Of a stretch of DNA of 64,000 nucleotides, positions 52,680-61,510 are shown one piece after another. The position numbers and the translations under genes were made by a program. The DNA is taken from assembly GCA_023389575.1 (NCBI GenBank), contig JAEWEG010000005.1, positions 18,527-82,526 on the forward strand, read 5' to 3'. The notes beneath the pieces are model-generated. The model saw only the letters and a list, made by a program, of their open reading frames with translations. It was not told the origin of the DNA and did not search any database. Origin of the DNA: Chloroflexota bacterium (GTDB lineage: Bacteria; Chloroflexota; Chloroflexia; Thermomicrobiales; UBA6265). Position 1 is the first letter of the stretch. Each line of letters opens with the position of its first letter.

Positions 52680-53111
52680 CTACTGCTCCATCAGGTTGGC
52701 AAGGCCGGTCATGTTGCTGGGCGTGAGGCGATAGACGCGGTCGTCCGGGAAGCCGTCCATCTGGACGAAGCCGGCCGCGAATTCCGCGCCCAGGTAACGC
52801 GCGGCGATCTTCTCGGCCCATTCGCGGACGAGATCCATGTCGTCGCTGACTGTCACCGGGCCTTCGAGGGTGACCCATCCGTAGGGTGGATTGGGGTCGT
52901 CCACCGTGAACGAGGCGAACGCCTTGTGGCTGAGGTTTCTGGCCTTGACGGAGTCGGACGAGGTGACGAAGACGATGTCGTTGCCGTCGACGGTGTACCA
53001 GAGGGTGACGGCGTGGGGGCGGCCATCCTTGCGGACGGTGGCGAGGTGGCCGGTTCGTGGCTGGTCGGCGAGAAAGGTCAGGATGTCCTGCTCGGTCATG
53101 GGTTGGGCCAT
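52680..53111 (-). CDS. Pyridoxamine 5'-phosphate oxidase-like flavin/F420-binding protein
   Basis: Split-beta-barrel protein of 143 residues. GHLATVRKDGRPHAVTLWYTVDG and VFVTSSDSVKARNLSHKAFASFTVDDP are typical of PPOX-class F420- or FMN-dependent enzymes (TIGR03618-like). It probably reduces a small substrate. It is transcribed in the same direction as the phosphoesterase gene. Confidence 0.87.
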   Translation of the reverse strand: MAQPMTEQDILTFLADQPRTGHLATVRKDGRPHAVTLWYTVDGNDIVFVTSSDSVKARNLSHKAFASFTVDDPNPPYGWVTLEGPVTVSDDMDLVREWAEKIAARYLGAEFAAGFVQMDGFPDDRVYRLTPSNMTGLANLMEQ

Positions 53112-53404
53112 TGGGTACTCCTCGGGGTGGGTGCGTACGGGAACGTGGAGGTCGCCGTTGGGAGGCGTTCACTGGCGAGCACTGTGAGGTGGCTGGAGCG
53201 TATCCGCCGCCTGGCTCGGGCAGTGGAGCGCCAGTCTAGCAGAGGCCTGGATAACGCATCTGGACAGATGAGGGGGGACCGCAGTGGCCGATGCCTGGTC
53301 CGACTGGTGGCCTTCCGGTGGGCCTGAACCCGTCTGGATGAGGTGCCGCCTGGCGAGGATGAACGCCGTCCATCGCACAGGTCAGCGTTGGGCCGAACTC
53401 CGTA

Positions 53405-55156
53405 TCAACTGGCCGGGATGATGGCCCCGGCGGCGTCGGGGAGGGTGGGTTCCGCGCCGAACTCGGCGTCGGTGCCATCGTCGCTGACGATGATCATGCT
53501 GGCCGAGCCGAAGGTGCCATCGCCGATCACCACGTCGTGTCCTCGATCCTTCAGGGCGCTGACGAGCGGGCCGATGAAGCCTTCCTGCATGCGAAGCTGG
53601 TTGCCGGTGCCCCAGTCGTAGGTGCCGGAGGGGAAGGCGGTGGTGAGCCAGCGGGGGCGACTGATCGCCTCCTGCGCGGTGAGCCCGAACTCGGCGACGC
53701 TCAGGAACTGCTGGAGCTGGCCCTGGGTTTGGGTGTCGGCGCCGGTGTTGCCGCCAAGGATGACCGGCCGACCATTTCGCAGCGCCATGTAGGGGCAGGA
53801 GGTGTGGCGGACCTTGTAGCCGGGAGTGAGTTCGTTGACGTTGCCGGGCTCCACAGAGAGCATGCGCATGCGGTTGTTCATGTGAATGCCGGTGCCGGGA
53901 ACGACGAGGAATTGCGCGCCGAGGCTGGTGGTGACGCTCGCCGCGTTGCCGTCGCGGTCCACCACCTGGAAGGTGGTGGTGTGGGCGGGCGCCTTGCTCC
54001 AGTCGACGCCGCTCGGGATCGGCCAGGATTGGACGACGTCGACATCGATCCGTTCGCGTTGGCTCTCGGCGTACTCCTCGGAGAGCAGTTCCTCGATCGG
54101 CATGTCCACGCGGTCGGGGTCGCCGATGTGGCGATAGCGATCGGCGAAGGCGAGCTTCATCGCCTCGATCTGGGTGTGGACGACATCGGGGTTGTCGATG
54201 TTGCGGCCGGTGAGGCCCATGCCCTTGAGGATGTTGAGCGCCAGCAGCATGGTGATGCCCTGGCTGTTGGGCGGGTTTTCGTAGACGGTGAAGTCGCCGT
54301 ACTCAATGGAGAGCGGGGTGACGATTTCGGCGGCGAACCCGGCGAAATCGTCGAGCGCCAGGTAGCCGTCGTTGGCGTCGGAAAAGGCGACGATCGCTTC
54401 GGCCAGCGGACCACGGTAGTAGTGATCGCGGGCGGCCTGGATCGCGGTTTCGCGGGATTCGGCCAGTCCGGCGTTGTAGACCTCGACCAGCGTCTCGAAG
54501 GTGGCGGCGAGGTCCGGCATGACGACGGTGTCGCCCTCCTTCACCAGGTCGCCGTCGGGGGCGTAGATCGCTTCCACGGCGGGGTTGTCGAGGATCTGCT
54601 CCTCGAGGTTGTTCGCCCACCATTCCATGTCCCCGGTGGCCTCGTGACCGTCGCGGGCGAGGCCGATGGCGGGTTCGAGGATCTGGCCAAGGTCGAGTCG
54701 GCCGTATTGCTGGAGCCAGAGCATCCAGCCATCCCAGGCGCCGGGCACGTTCGACTGGTGGATGCCGGACTGCCCGGCGCGCTCGGCGTAGTCCTCGCGG
54801 GTGGCGTGGCTGCCGGTGGGGCCGACGCCGTCGAGGCTGGTGACCTCGCCGGTGGAGGCGTCGTAGTAGAGCGCCCAGGTGCCCCCGCCGAGGACGCTGG
54901 AGAACCAGCCTTCGACGACGGTGAGGACGGAGGCGATGGCGATGGCGGCATCGGCGGCCGATCCGCCCTGGGCCAGCATGGCGAGCCCGGCGTCGGTGGC
55001 GGCCTGGTGTGTGGTGACGACGGCCTGGACGTGGGAGCCGGGTTCCTGGGCAAGGCCGGAGACGCGGCTGGAGCCGAGGACGGGACCGGCGAGGCTGGCG
55101 GCGATGGCGCCGCCGACGACGTGGCGGCGGGTTGGTCGAGGCATGGAGGGGGCCAT
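53405..55156 (-). CDS. Gamma-glutamyltransferase family protein
   Basis: Ntn-hydrolase of 583 residues with a Tat-type signal (RPTRRHVVGGAIAASLAGP). Family features are GGSAADAAIAIASVLTVVEGWFSSVLGGG, VPGAWDGW, and the self-processing site AHTTTFQVVDRDGNAASVT with nucleophile Thr393. LGGNTGADTQTQGQLQQF replaces the more usual GGS-type loop. Export and cleavage into two subunits are expected; gamma-glutamyl peptides or other amides are possible substrates. ATG 55156 follows GAAGGAACC. Confidence 0.9.
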   Translation of the reverse strand: MAPSMPRPTRRHVVGGAIAASLAGPVLGSSRVSGLAQEPGSHVQAVVTTHQAATDAGLAMLAQGGSAADAAIAIASVLTVVEGWFSSVLGGGTWALYYDASTGEVTSLDGVGPTGSHATREDYAERAGQSGIHQSNVPGAWDGWMLWLQQYGRLDLGQILEPAIGLARDGHEATGDMEWWANNLEEQILDNPAVEAIYAPDGDLVKEGDTVVMPDLAATFETLVEVYNAGLAESRETAIQAARDHYYRGPLAEAIVAFSDANDGYLALDDFAGFAAEIVTPLSIEYGDFTVYENPPNSQGITMLLALNILKGMGLTGRNIDNPDVVHTQIEAMKLAFADRYRHIGDPDRVDMPIEELLSEEYAESQRERIDVDVVQSWPIPSGVDWSKAPAHTTTFQVVDRDGNAASVTTSLGAQFLVVPGTGIHMNNRMRMLSVEPGNVNELTPGYKVRHTSCPYMALRNGRPVILGGNTGADTQTQGQLQQFLSVAEFGLTAQEAISRPRWLTTAFPSGTYDWGTGNQLRMQEGFIGPLVSALKDRGHDVVIGDGTFGSASMIIVSDDGTDAEFGAEPTLPDAAGAIIPAS

Positions 55157-55683
55157 TGAACGGTTCCTTCGTGCGGATGCGTGCGACGGACGCGACCGTG
55201 CGGGCGCGGCGAGAGGAAGTGACGGCGGCGCGGGAAACGTCGCCATGCCAGGAGGTCCAGCCGGTGCATTTCGGCGTAACGTGCGATCAGTGTACACGCG
55301 GTTTCTGAAGGTTACATGGGAGGTCTGGGCTCCACGAAAGCCGCGCGGACCATGCGTCTGGATGGCGGTTGCCGGAAGACGCGTACGTATGGCGATGGCG
55401 GTCGGGGAGCGGGGCGTCATATCCCAGAAGCCATCGCTTCCCGCCAGCCCGCCTCCGAAAGGGCGGGCCGCGGACGGGGGTGGCGGGACTCCAGTCCCAC
55501 CCTCGTCAACCGGCAAGCCAGCGCCTATGGTCGTGGGAGGTGCGTGTTGCGGTCCTCGTCCTGACCTCATTCGCCCGAAAGGGTGAGGACAAGGTGTCGC
55601 TGTCTCCGCCGGTGCCTCGCCACACACGTATACTGGACGGCAACTGGTATCCAGCGAATAGCACCATCAACCCGAGGAAACAG
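55157..55683. other. Divergent intergenic region without recognised features
   Basis: About 530 bp between the gamma-glutamyltransferase and the cyclase/NB-ARC gene. A TATACT hexamer at 55629-55634 lacks a good -35. No gene or clear repeat is seen. Confidence 0.45.
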
Positions 55684-58347
55684 ATGCCCGACCTCCCGAG
55701 CGGCACCGTTTCCTTCCTCTTCACCGATATCGAGCGCAGCACCCGCCTGTGGGAGAACCATGCGGAGGCGATGCCCGCTGCCTACGCCCGGCATGACGCC
55801 ATCATTCGCGAAGCGTGCGCCTCGTATGGCGGCACGGTCTACAAGACCGTTGGGGATGCCCTCCAGGTTGCGTTCTCCACGGCTCCGGCCGCGGTGAGCG
55901 CGGCGGCCGCTGCCCAGCGCCTGCTCCAGGAAGAGCACTGGCCGCTTCCGGAGCCACTCCAGGTGCGCATGGCCCTCCATACCGGGGCGGTCGAGCCCCT
56001 GGCTGAAGGGGACTACCGATCGCCGGTCCTCAATCGTCTCGGGCGGCTGCTGGCCGCTGGGCACGGCGGGCAGGTTCTCCTCTCCCATGCCACCACCGCG
56101 CTCTGCCGCGATCACCTGCCGCCGGGAATCGAACTGATCGACCTGGGCGAACAGCGGCTCAGGGACCTGGACCGCCCGGAGCGGGTCGCCCAGCTCTCCG
56201 GCGCGACGCTCCGGGTCGCGTTTCCACCTCTTCGCACCCTCGATGCGCGCCCCAACAACCTTCCGGCCCAACCCAATCCCCTGGTTGGCCGGACAGCCGA
56301 ACTCGCCCAGCTGCGGTCCCTGTTGACCAGTGGGGAGACCAGGCTGGTGACCCTGACCGGGCCGGGGGGCATCGGCAAGACCCGACTGGCCATGCATGCG
56401 GCGGCCGATCTCCTGGATGCGTTTCCGGACGGCGCCTTCGTCGTCGAGCTGGCGCCTCTGACCGATCCCGCGCTGGTGCCGGGTGCCATCGTGCAGGCGT
56501 TGGGTGTCGCGGAGGAGCCGGCGCAACCGACGGTAGGGAATCTCATCGGATACCTGCGCGATCGGCGACTGCTGCTGGTGCTCGACAACGTCGAACACCT
56601 GGTCGACGCCGCGCCAGTGGTGGGCGAGCTGCTGGCGGCATGTCCCCAGCTTGTGGTTCTGGCCACCAGCCGGGTGCGGTTGGCGCTCCGGTGGGAGCGG
56701 ACCTTCGCGGTGAACCCGCTCGAGGTGCCCGAATCCGGACAGGTGTCCAGCCCGGAAAGCCTCTCCCAGTACGAAAGCGTGAGGCTCTTCATCGACCGGG
56801 CCGTGGCGGTTCGCCCGGAGTTCACCGTCAACAACCGCAACGCTCCGGCGGTGGCGGCGATCTGCGTGCGGCTCGAAGGCCTCCCGCTGGCGATCGAACT
56901 GGCGGCCGCCCGCATCGCCCTGCTTCCGCCCGAGGCCATGCTTCGCCGGCTGGACCAGCGGCTTCCACTCCTGACGGGAGGGTATCGTGACCTGCCGGCG
57001 CGCCAGCGAACACTGCACGGTGCGATTGCCTGGAGCTATGAACTGCTGTCCGCGGGCGAGCAGGCTCTGTTCCGCCGACTGGCGGTGTTCGCGGGAGGAG
57101 CAACGCTGGAAGCGATCGAATCGGTGGCCGCTGATAGCGTCGATCAGGACGTCATGACCGGGGTCGAGGCCCTGGTGGATCACAGTCTGCTCCGTCGGGT
57201 CGACATTCCCGGCGAAACCCGCTTCACGATGCTGGAGACGATTCGCGAATATGCCTGGCGGCAACTGAAGGCAACGGGAGAGGATGGCGAGATAAGGGAA
57301 CGGCACGCCGCCTTCCACGCCTCGCTTGCGGCCACGGCTTCCCCCGAGTTGGATGGCCCTGACCAGGGAACGTGGCTCGACCGGTTGGAACGGGAGCACG
57401 ACAACCTTCGGGGGACCCTGGAATGGCTCCTCGCCTCCGACCCGGAGCGCGCGCTCCAGCTTGCCGCCGATGTCTGGTGGCTGTGGCTGGTGCGCGGCTA
57501 CTTGCGTGAAGGTATGACCTGGCTGGATCGCGCCCTGGCCGCCAGTGCCCCGGACGCGAGCCTTGCCCGGGTGAGGGTGCTCAATGGTGCCTGCGCCCTG
57601 GCATCGGAACTGGCCGACCCGGAGCAGGGGAGGCGTTACGGTGAGGAATCGCTCGCCCTCAGCCGTGAACTCGGAGACCCGGTACGGATCGCGTCCGCGC
57701 TCCACAATCTTGGCAATTCCCTGTTCGAGGACGACCCGGACCGCTCCCGGTCCCTGCTGGAAGAAAGCCTCGCCATCAGCCGGCGCGAAGGACTGATCTC
57801 CTTCAGTGCGTCCGCTTCCCTCAATCTCGGAAACCTGGCGCTGCGAGATGACCTCGACGCGGCCCTCGAATACTACACAGACGCTCTTGAGGACGCGCGA
57901 ACCGCTGGTCATTCCTTCCTGGAATGTACGGCTTTGGTGGACCTGGCGCAGATTGCGCTCTACCGGCGGGAAGACGTTCTTACCGCGGCCCGGCAACTCC
58001 AGGGGGCACTTGATATCGCCGAAGCGATCGGGCAGGTGGGGGGAATGCGAGGATGCCTGGAAAGTGCGTCGGGAATGTGCGCGCTGCTTGGGAAGCCAGC
58101 GCGATCGGCCCGGTTCCATGGAGCGACCATGTCCATTGATGACCAGGCGGGAACCACCTATGGGGTACCGACCGGCGACAGTTTCGAGGAACTCCTGGCA
58201 ACAGTTCGCGCGGAACTTGGCGAGGAAGCGTTCGCCGAGGCCGTGGCCGCCGGTGCCGCCCTGACGCTGGAGCAGGCCATTGAGGAGGCGCAATCGTTCT
58301 TCGCTGAAGTGGCCGCGGGCCTGGCGACTGACGAGGGGAGTCCATGA
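55684..58347 (+). CDS. Class III nucleotide cyclase domain fused to NB-ARC-type ATPase and TPR region
   Basis: Protein of 887 residues. Residues about 1-180 are a class III cyclase domain with metal aspartates Asp15 (FLFTDIERST) and Asp58 (KTVGDALQVAF). Residues about 195-480 are an AAA/NB-ARC-type domain with the P-loop GPGGIGKT at 226-233 and LLLVLDNVEHL as Walker B. Residues about 520-840 are TPR-like repeats (RIASALHNLGNSLFEDD, ASLNLGNLALRDD). No C-terminal LuxR helix-turn-helix is visible, so it is probably a signalling rather than a DNA-binding protein. ATG 55684 follows GAGGAA. Confidence 0.88.
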   Translation: MPDLPSGTVSFLFTDIERSTRLWENHAEAMPAAYARHDAIIREACASYGGTVYKTVGDALQVAFSTAPAAVSAAAAAQRLLQEEHWPLPEPLQVRMALHTGAVEPLAEGDYRSPVLNRLGRLLAAGHGGQVLLSHATTALCRDHLPPGIELIDLGEQRLRDLDRPERVAQLSGATLRVAFPPLRTLDARPNNLPAQPNPLVGRTAELAQLRSLLTSGETRLVTLTGPGGIGKTRLAMHAAADLLDAFPDGAFVVELAPLTDPALVPGAIVQALGVAEEPAQPTVGNLIGYLRDRRLLLVLDNVEHLVDAAPVVGELLAACPQLVVLATSRVRLALRWERTFAVNPLEVPESGQVSSPESLSQYESVRLFIDRAVAVRPEFTVNNRNAPAVAAICVRLEGLPLAIELAAARIALLPPEAMLRRLDQRLPLLTGGYRDLPARQRTLHGAIAWSYELLSAGEQALFRRLAVFAGGATLEAIESVAADSVDQDVMTGVEALVDHSLLRRVDIPGETRFTMLETIREYAWRQLKATGEDGEIRERHAAFHASLAATASPELDGPDQGTWLDRLEREHDNLRGTLEWLLASDPERALQLAADVWWLWLVRGYLREGMTWLDRALAASAPDASLARVRVLNGACALASELADPEQGRRYGEESLALSRELGDPVRIASALHNLGNSLFEDDPDRSRSLLEESLAISRREGLISFSASASLNLGNLALRDDLDAALEYYTDALEDARTAGHSFLECTALVDLAQIALYRREDVLTAARQLQGALDIAEAIGQVGGMRGCLESASGMCALLGKPARSARFHGATMSIDDQAGTTYGVPTGDSFEELLATVRAELGEEAFAEAVAAGAALTLEQAIEEAQSFFAEVAAGLATDEGSP

Positions 58348-58455
58348 GCGGGAAGCGCGCCCTCCCACCTAGAGCTTGCGCCGATAGGCTGGGCGGATGG
58401 ATTCGCTTCGCTCACCACAGGCTGCCGCTGGCTCACGGAATGGGTCATTTCGCGC

Positions 58456-58480
58456 TCAATCGCGGCAGGTCCGCCCGTAC
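58456..58480. repeat. Partial inverted copy of repeat family B
   Basis: CAATCGCGGCAGGTCCGCCC (58457-58476) followed by GTAC is close to the reverse complement of the first part of the 19980-20056 copy. It lies in the gap before the FadR-type gene. Confidence 0.65.
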
Positions 58481-58660
58481 ATAGCCTCGCCAAGGTTCAC
58501 CTATTGGCTCACGCTCTTATGGGCGCGACGTGAGGTCGTGTCCGCGAGGCGTGAGCGGTTCGTGGTGCTGGCCGAACGCGAGACGGCGGACGTGTGCGCT
58601 GGCTACAGGCGGGGCTGGTTGTGGCGGGGAGCATGGCGCCAGGCAAATCGGGCAAGCGTA

Positions 58661-58688
58661 TTGACAGGGTTCGGGCCGGTTATAGAAT
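58661..58688 (+). promoter_or_regulatory. Promoter of the FadR-type regulator/Dpp importer region
   Basis: TTGACA (58661-58666), 16-bp spacer, TAGAAT (58683-58688). Confidence 0.75.
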
Positions 58689-58693
58689 GCACT

Positions 58694-58709
58694 TGTAAGA
58701 CATCTTACA
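58694..58709 (+). promoter_or_regulatory. Palindromic GntR/FadR-type operator
   Basis: TGTAAGA-CA-TCTTACA, with perfect 7-bp arms, starts 5 bp after the -10 hexamer and covers the likely transcription start. It lies about 40 bp upstream of the FCD-type GntR gene, suggesting autorepression. Confidence 0.7.
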
Positions 58710-58748
58710 GCCACGTTCCGACTGGCTCTCGTCGTGGAGAAGCCGTTC

Positions 58749-59507
58749 ATGCCGCGTACCCATGACTCACTCAGCCCAATCCGCCCCTATAGCCCCACGT
58801 CACGCATCCGGGAGGTTGAGCTGCGCATACGCGAGTACATCGCGGACAACGATTTGCCGCCTGGAGCCAGGCTGCCGGGCGAATCGTGGTTCGCCGGCGA
58901 ACTGGGGGTGGGCAGGCCGTTGATTCGGGAGGCGATGAAGGGCCTGGAAGCGGTGGGGATGATCGAGGCGCGACGTGGGGTGGGCCGGTTCGTGTCCAGC
59001 TTCGACCCGGAGGCGTATCTCAGTAATTACACGACCGAAATGTTGTTGCACAGTTTTTCCGAACAGGAACTCAACGAGACCCGCTGCCTCCTGGAGATTT
59101 CGATGGCGACCGACGCAACCAGGCGGCTGACCGACGAAGACATCGAGGATATCCGGGCGTTGTGGACCAGAATCCAGGCTGCGGCCGCCAACAACGCGAC
59201 TGAAGTGGAGGCAGACATCGGCCTGCATCGGACCATCATGCGACGGTCGGAGAATCGCCTGATCGTGGCGATGCTGGACGCGATATATGCGCTTCGGAGG
59301 CAGGCTGGGGATGGTCCCCATTCGCCCGCGAATATCCAGCAGGACCTGGCCGAGCACGCCGCCATCGTGCGGGCCGCCGAGGCTCGTGATGGGCAGGCGG
59401 TACGCATAGCCCTTGTCAACCATTTTCGGACGACCGCCACGAGGCTCGGATTCGAGCAGCGCTGGCACGAAGTGTTCTCGCAGCCGGTAGTGGAGGTGGA
59501 TGCGTAA
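58749..59507 (+). CDS. GntR family regulator, FadR/FCD subfamily
   Basis: Regulator of 252 residues. The winged helix spans about residues 15-85 (LPPGARLPGESWFAGELGVGRPLIREAMKGLEAVGMIEARRG). The FCD ligand domain has conserved metal-type residues in ADIGLHRTI, EHAAIVRA and NHF. ATG 58749 is chosen over GTG 58734 because GGAGAAG lies 7-8 bases upstream. It sits between its own operator and the Dpp-type importer operon that it probably controls. The ligand is likely an organic acid. Confidence 0.92.
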   Translation: MPRTHDSLSPIRPYSPTSRIREVELRIREYIADNDLPPGARLPGESWFAGELGVGRPLIREAMKGLEAVGMIEARRGVGRFVSSFDPEAYLSNYTTEMLLHSFSEQELNETRCLLEISMATDATRRLTDEDIEDIRALWTRIQAAAANNATEVEADIGLHRTIMRRSENRLIVAMLDAIYALRRQAGDGPHSPANIQQDLAEHAAIVRAAEARDGQAVRIALVNHFRTTATRLGFEQRWHEVFSQPVVEVDA

Positions 59508-59600
59508 CCACTCGAAACGGGTCCCAGAATCTGCAATCCCCGCCGAATCCGGCGTGCATGCTGTCGGCACCGCCCATGGTGCAAGGAGCAATACTTCGCA

Positions 59601-61364
59601 ATGGAAGCAACCAGTTTCGATGATTTGGTACAGGGTGTTAAAGAAGGACGAGTCAGCCGTCGCTCGATGGTGAAGCAGGCGGCGGTGGCTGGCCTGTCCG
59701 CCCCGGCGATCCTGAGCATGCTGGCCTCCACCGCGCCTGCCGCCGCCCAGGATGCGAGCCCAGAAGTCATTCCAGGCAACGAGCCGCTGGAGGAGATCCC
59801 AACCGAAGGACTGGCCGAGAGCCAAACGTTGCGCTTTGGCTTCTCTCCGGCGTGGACCTTCTTCGATCCGGCCCGGGAATCCGGCTATGCTCGCTGGATT
59901 CTGCCTCTTGTGTTCATGCCCCTGTTCCACTTTAAGGGCGCGGGCACAAGCCCGGACGATGTGTTGCCGGGGCTGTGCCTGAGCTACGACGTGAGCGACG
60001 ATGGACTGCTCTACACATTGCACGTAGACCCTGAGGCGGTGTGGACGGATGGCTCCAAGGTCTCGTCCAAGGATATCAAGGGTTGGCTGGAGTACATCTC
60101 AAGCCAGGACAATCCGAGTACAAGCAAGAACAATCTGGATGGCGTCGTCGGCTGGGCGGAAGTCAACTCCGGCGAGGCCGAGGAAATGAGCGGCCTGGTG
60201 GCGGTGGATGATGAAACCCTGACCATCGAGCTGGCGGAGGCCAACCCATTGTTCCCAATCGCGGTACTGTTTGAGTTCCGCCTTGGAGGGCCGAAGCCGG
60301 AACTTGCGCGCGCCAACCCGGAGGGCTGGTGGATGGAAAATCCACCTTCCAATGGGCCATTCATGGTCGAGTCGCTCGACCTTGATGCCGCCGAGTACAA
60401 ATTCGTGCCGAACCCGATGTGGTGGCGCGAGGCTCCGACCCTGCAGCGGATCGAGGCCATCGGCAACATTGACCAGCAGACGTTGATGTTGATGTTCGAG
60501 AACGGCCAACTGGACGCGATGTTCGTGTTCGGTGAAGAAGCGATCCAAATGGGGATCAACTACCCGGAAACGGTGCATCCGATGCCCGGCGCCGGTGGCA
60601 TGTTCTTTTGGGGTTTCCACGCCAACCTCGAACCCACCAACGACATCAATGTGCGTAAGGCTCTGCGCCATGCGGTGGATGTTCCGGCTATCGCCAACGC
60701 GGTCTACCAGGGCCAGCGAACGGCGGGTCGTGGACCGATCTGGCAGGCCAACATCCTCGGTAGCCGGTTCGACGAGATCGAAGGGCTGCACGAGTTCTTC
60801 ACGTTCGATCCGGCCCTGGCAGCCGAGGACCTGGCGGCTTCGAGCTATGGCTCGGCGGCGAACCTGCCGGTGCTAAACGTTACCACGGGTGGAACCGCGG
60901 GCGACAAAGTGCGCGCCACCGAAATTCTCGTGGAGATGTGGCGCACCAATCTCGGGCTTACCAACATCGAGATTCGGGCGGATGCACAAGCATTTGGCGC
61001 CGAGACGGTGTCCGAAGTCGTTAATGTCAACCGCACCAGTATTGGTGGGATTCCTGATGCCGCCCAGATGGTGAAATCCATGGCCGAATCAAAGGGGACG
61101 CAGGCCATTCAAAACTTCGGAGGCTACAACAACCCAGAAGTTGATGCGCTGATCGAGCTGGCCTACTACATGGACCGCGAAGATCCAGCCTATGTCGATA
61201 CTGTTCAGCAGGCGGAAGACATGTACCTCGATGACTATATGTACATTCCGCTGATGATCGACCCCTACGCATACTACGCGCAGCCGTGGGTGAAGAACCT
61301 GCGCGCCAACCGCCACAACGTGATCTACACGCTTGGCGAGATGTTCCTGATGCCGCAGGAGTAG
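59601..61364 (+). CDS. ABC transporter substrate-binding protein, peptide/nickel (DppA) type
   Basis: Extracellular solute-binding protein family 5, 587 residues. The Tat signal is VSRRSMVKQAAVAGLSAPAIL, with cleavage near APAAAQ. Family features include the ESQTLRFGFSPAWTFFDP start of the mature domain, TLHVDPEAVWTDGSKVSSKDI, and INVRKALRHAVDVPAIANAVYQG. AAGGAG lies 12 bases before the ATG. It heads an importer operon with two permeases; the ATPases are not in the window. The ligand may be a peptide or an oligosaccharide. Confidence 0.92.
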   Translation: MEATSFDDLVQGVKEGRVSRRSMVKQAAVAGLSAPAILSMLASTAPAAAQDASPEVIPGNEPLEEIPTEGLAESQTLRFGFSPAWTFFDPARESGYARWILPLVFMPLFHFKGAGTSPDDVLPGLCLSYDVSDDGLLYTLHVDPEAVWTDGSKVSSKDIKGWLEYISSQDNPSTSKNNLDGVVGWAEVNSGEAEEMSGLVAVDDETLTIELAEANPLFPIAVLFEFRLGGPKPELARANPEGWWMENPPSNGPFMVESLDLDAAEYKFVPNPMWWREAPTLQRIEAIGNIDQQTLMLMFENGQLDAMFVFGEEAIQMGINYPETVHPMPGAGGMFFWGFHANLEPTNDINVRKALRHAVDVPAIANAVYQGQRTAGRGPIWQANILGSRFDEIEGLHEFFTFDPALAAEDLAASSYGSAANLPVLNVTTGGTAGDKVRATEILVEMWRTNLGLTNIEIRADAQAFGAETVSEVVNVNRTSIGGIPDAAQMVKSMAESKGTQAIQNFGGYNNPEVDALIELAYYMDREDPAYVDTVQQAEDMYLDDYMYIPLMIDPYAYYAQPWVKNLRANRHNVIYTLGEMFLMPQE

Positions 61365-61448
61365 GCGTTCGCGGGCTGGATGGTGAGGCGTAATCCTCCC
61401 CATCCAGCGGGCCGCGTGCATGGTCGGCTTCCCGCCGCGCACGCGGCG

Positions 61449-61486
61449 ATGGCAATGGTGCCGACGACCGTCGGCACCATTGCCAT
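61449..61486 (+). promoter_or_regulatory. 17-bp perfect hairpin between binding protein and permease genes
   Basis: Arms 61449-61465 and 61470-61486 are exact complements (ATGGCAATGGTGCCGAC with GTCGGCACCATTGCCAT), with loop GACC. It lies 85 bp after the binding-protein stop and 25 bp before the permease start and has no T tract. It may stabilise the upstream mRNA or lower permease expression, as at other malE-malF-type junctions. Confidence 0.7.
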
Positions 61487-61510
61487 GGGAAGGAACCGCA
61501 GGAGACTTTC

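Noticed and set aside
55567..58368. Long minus-strand frame opposite the cyclase/NB-ARC gene
   Set aside because: No recognisable domain, and composition typical of antisense frames. The plus strand has intact cyclase and P-loop motifs.
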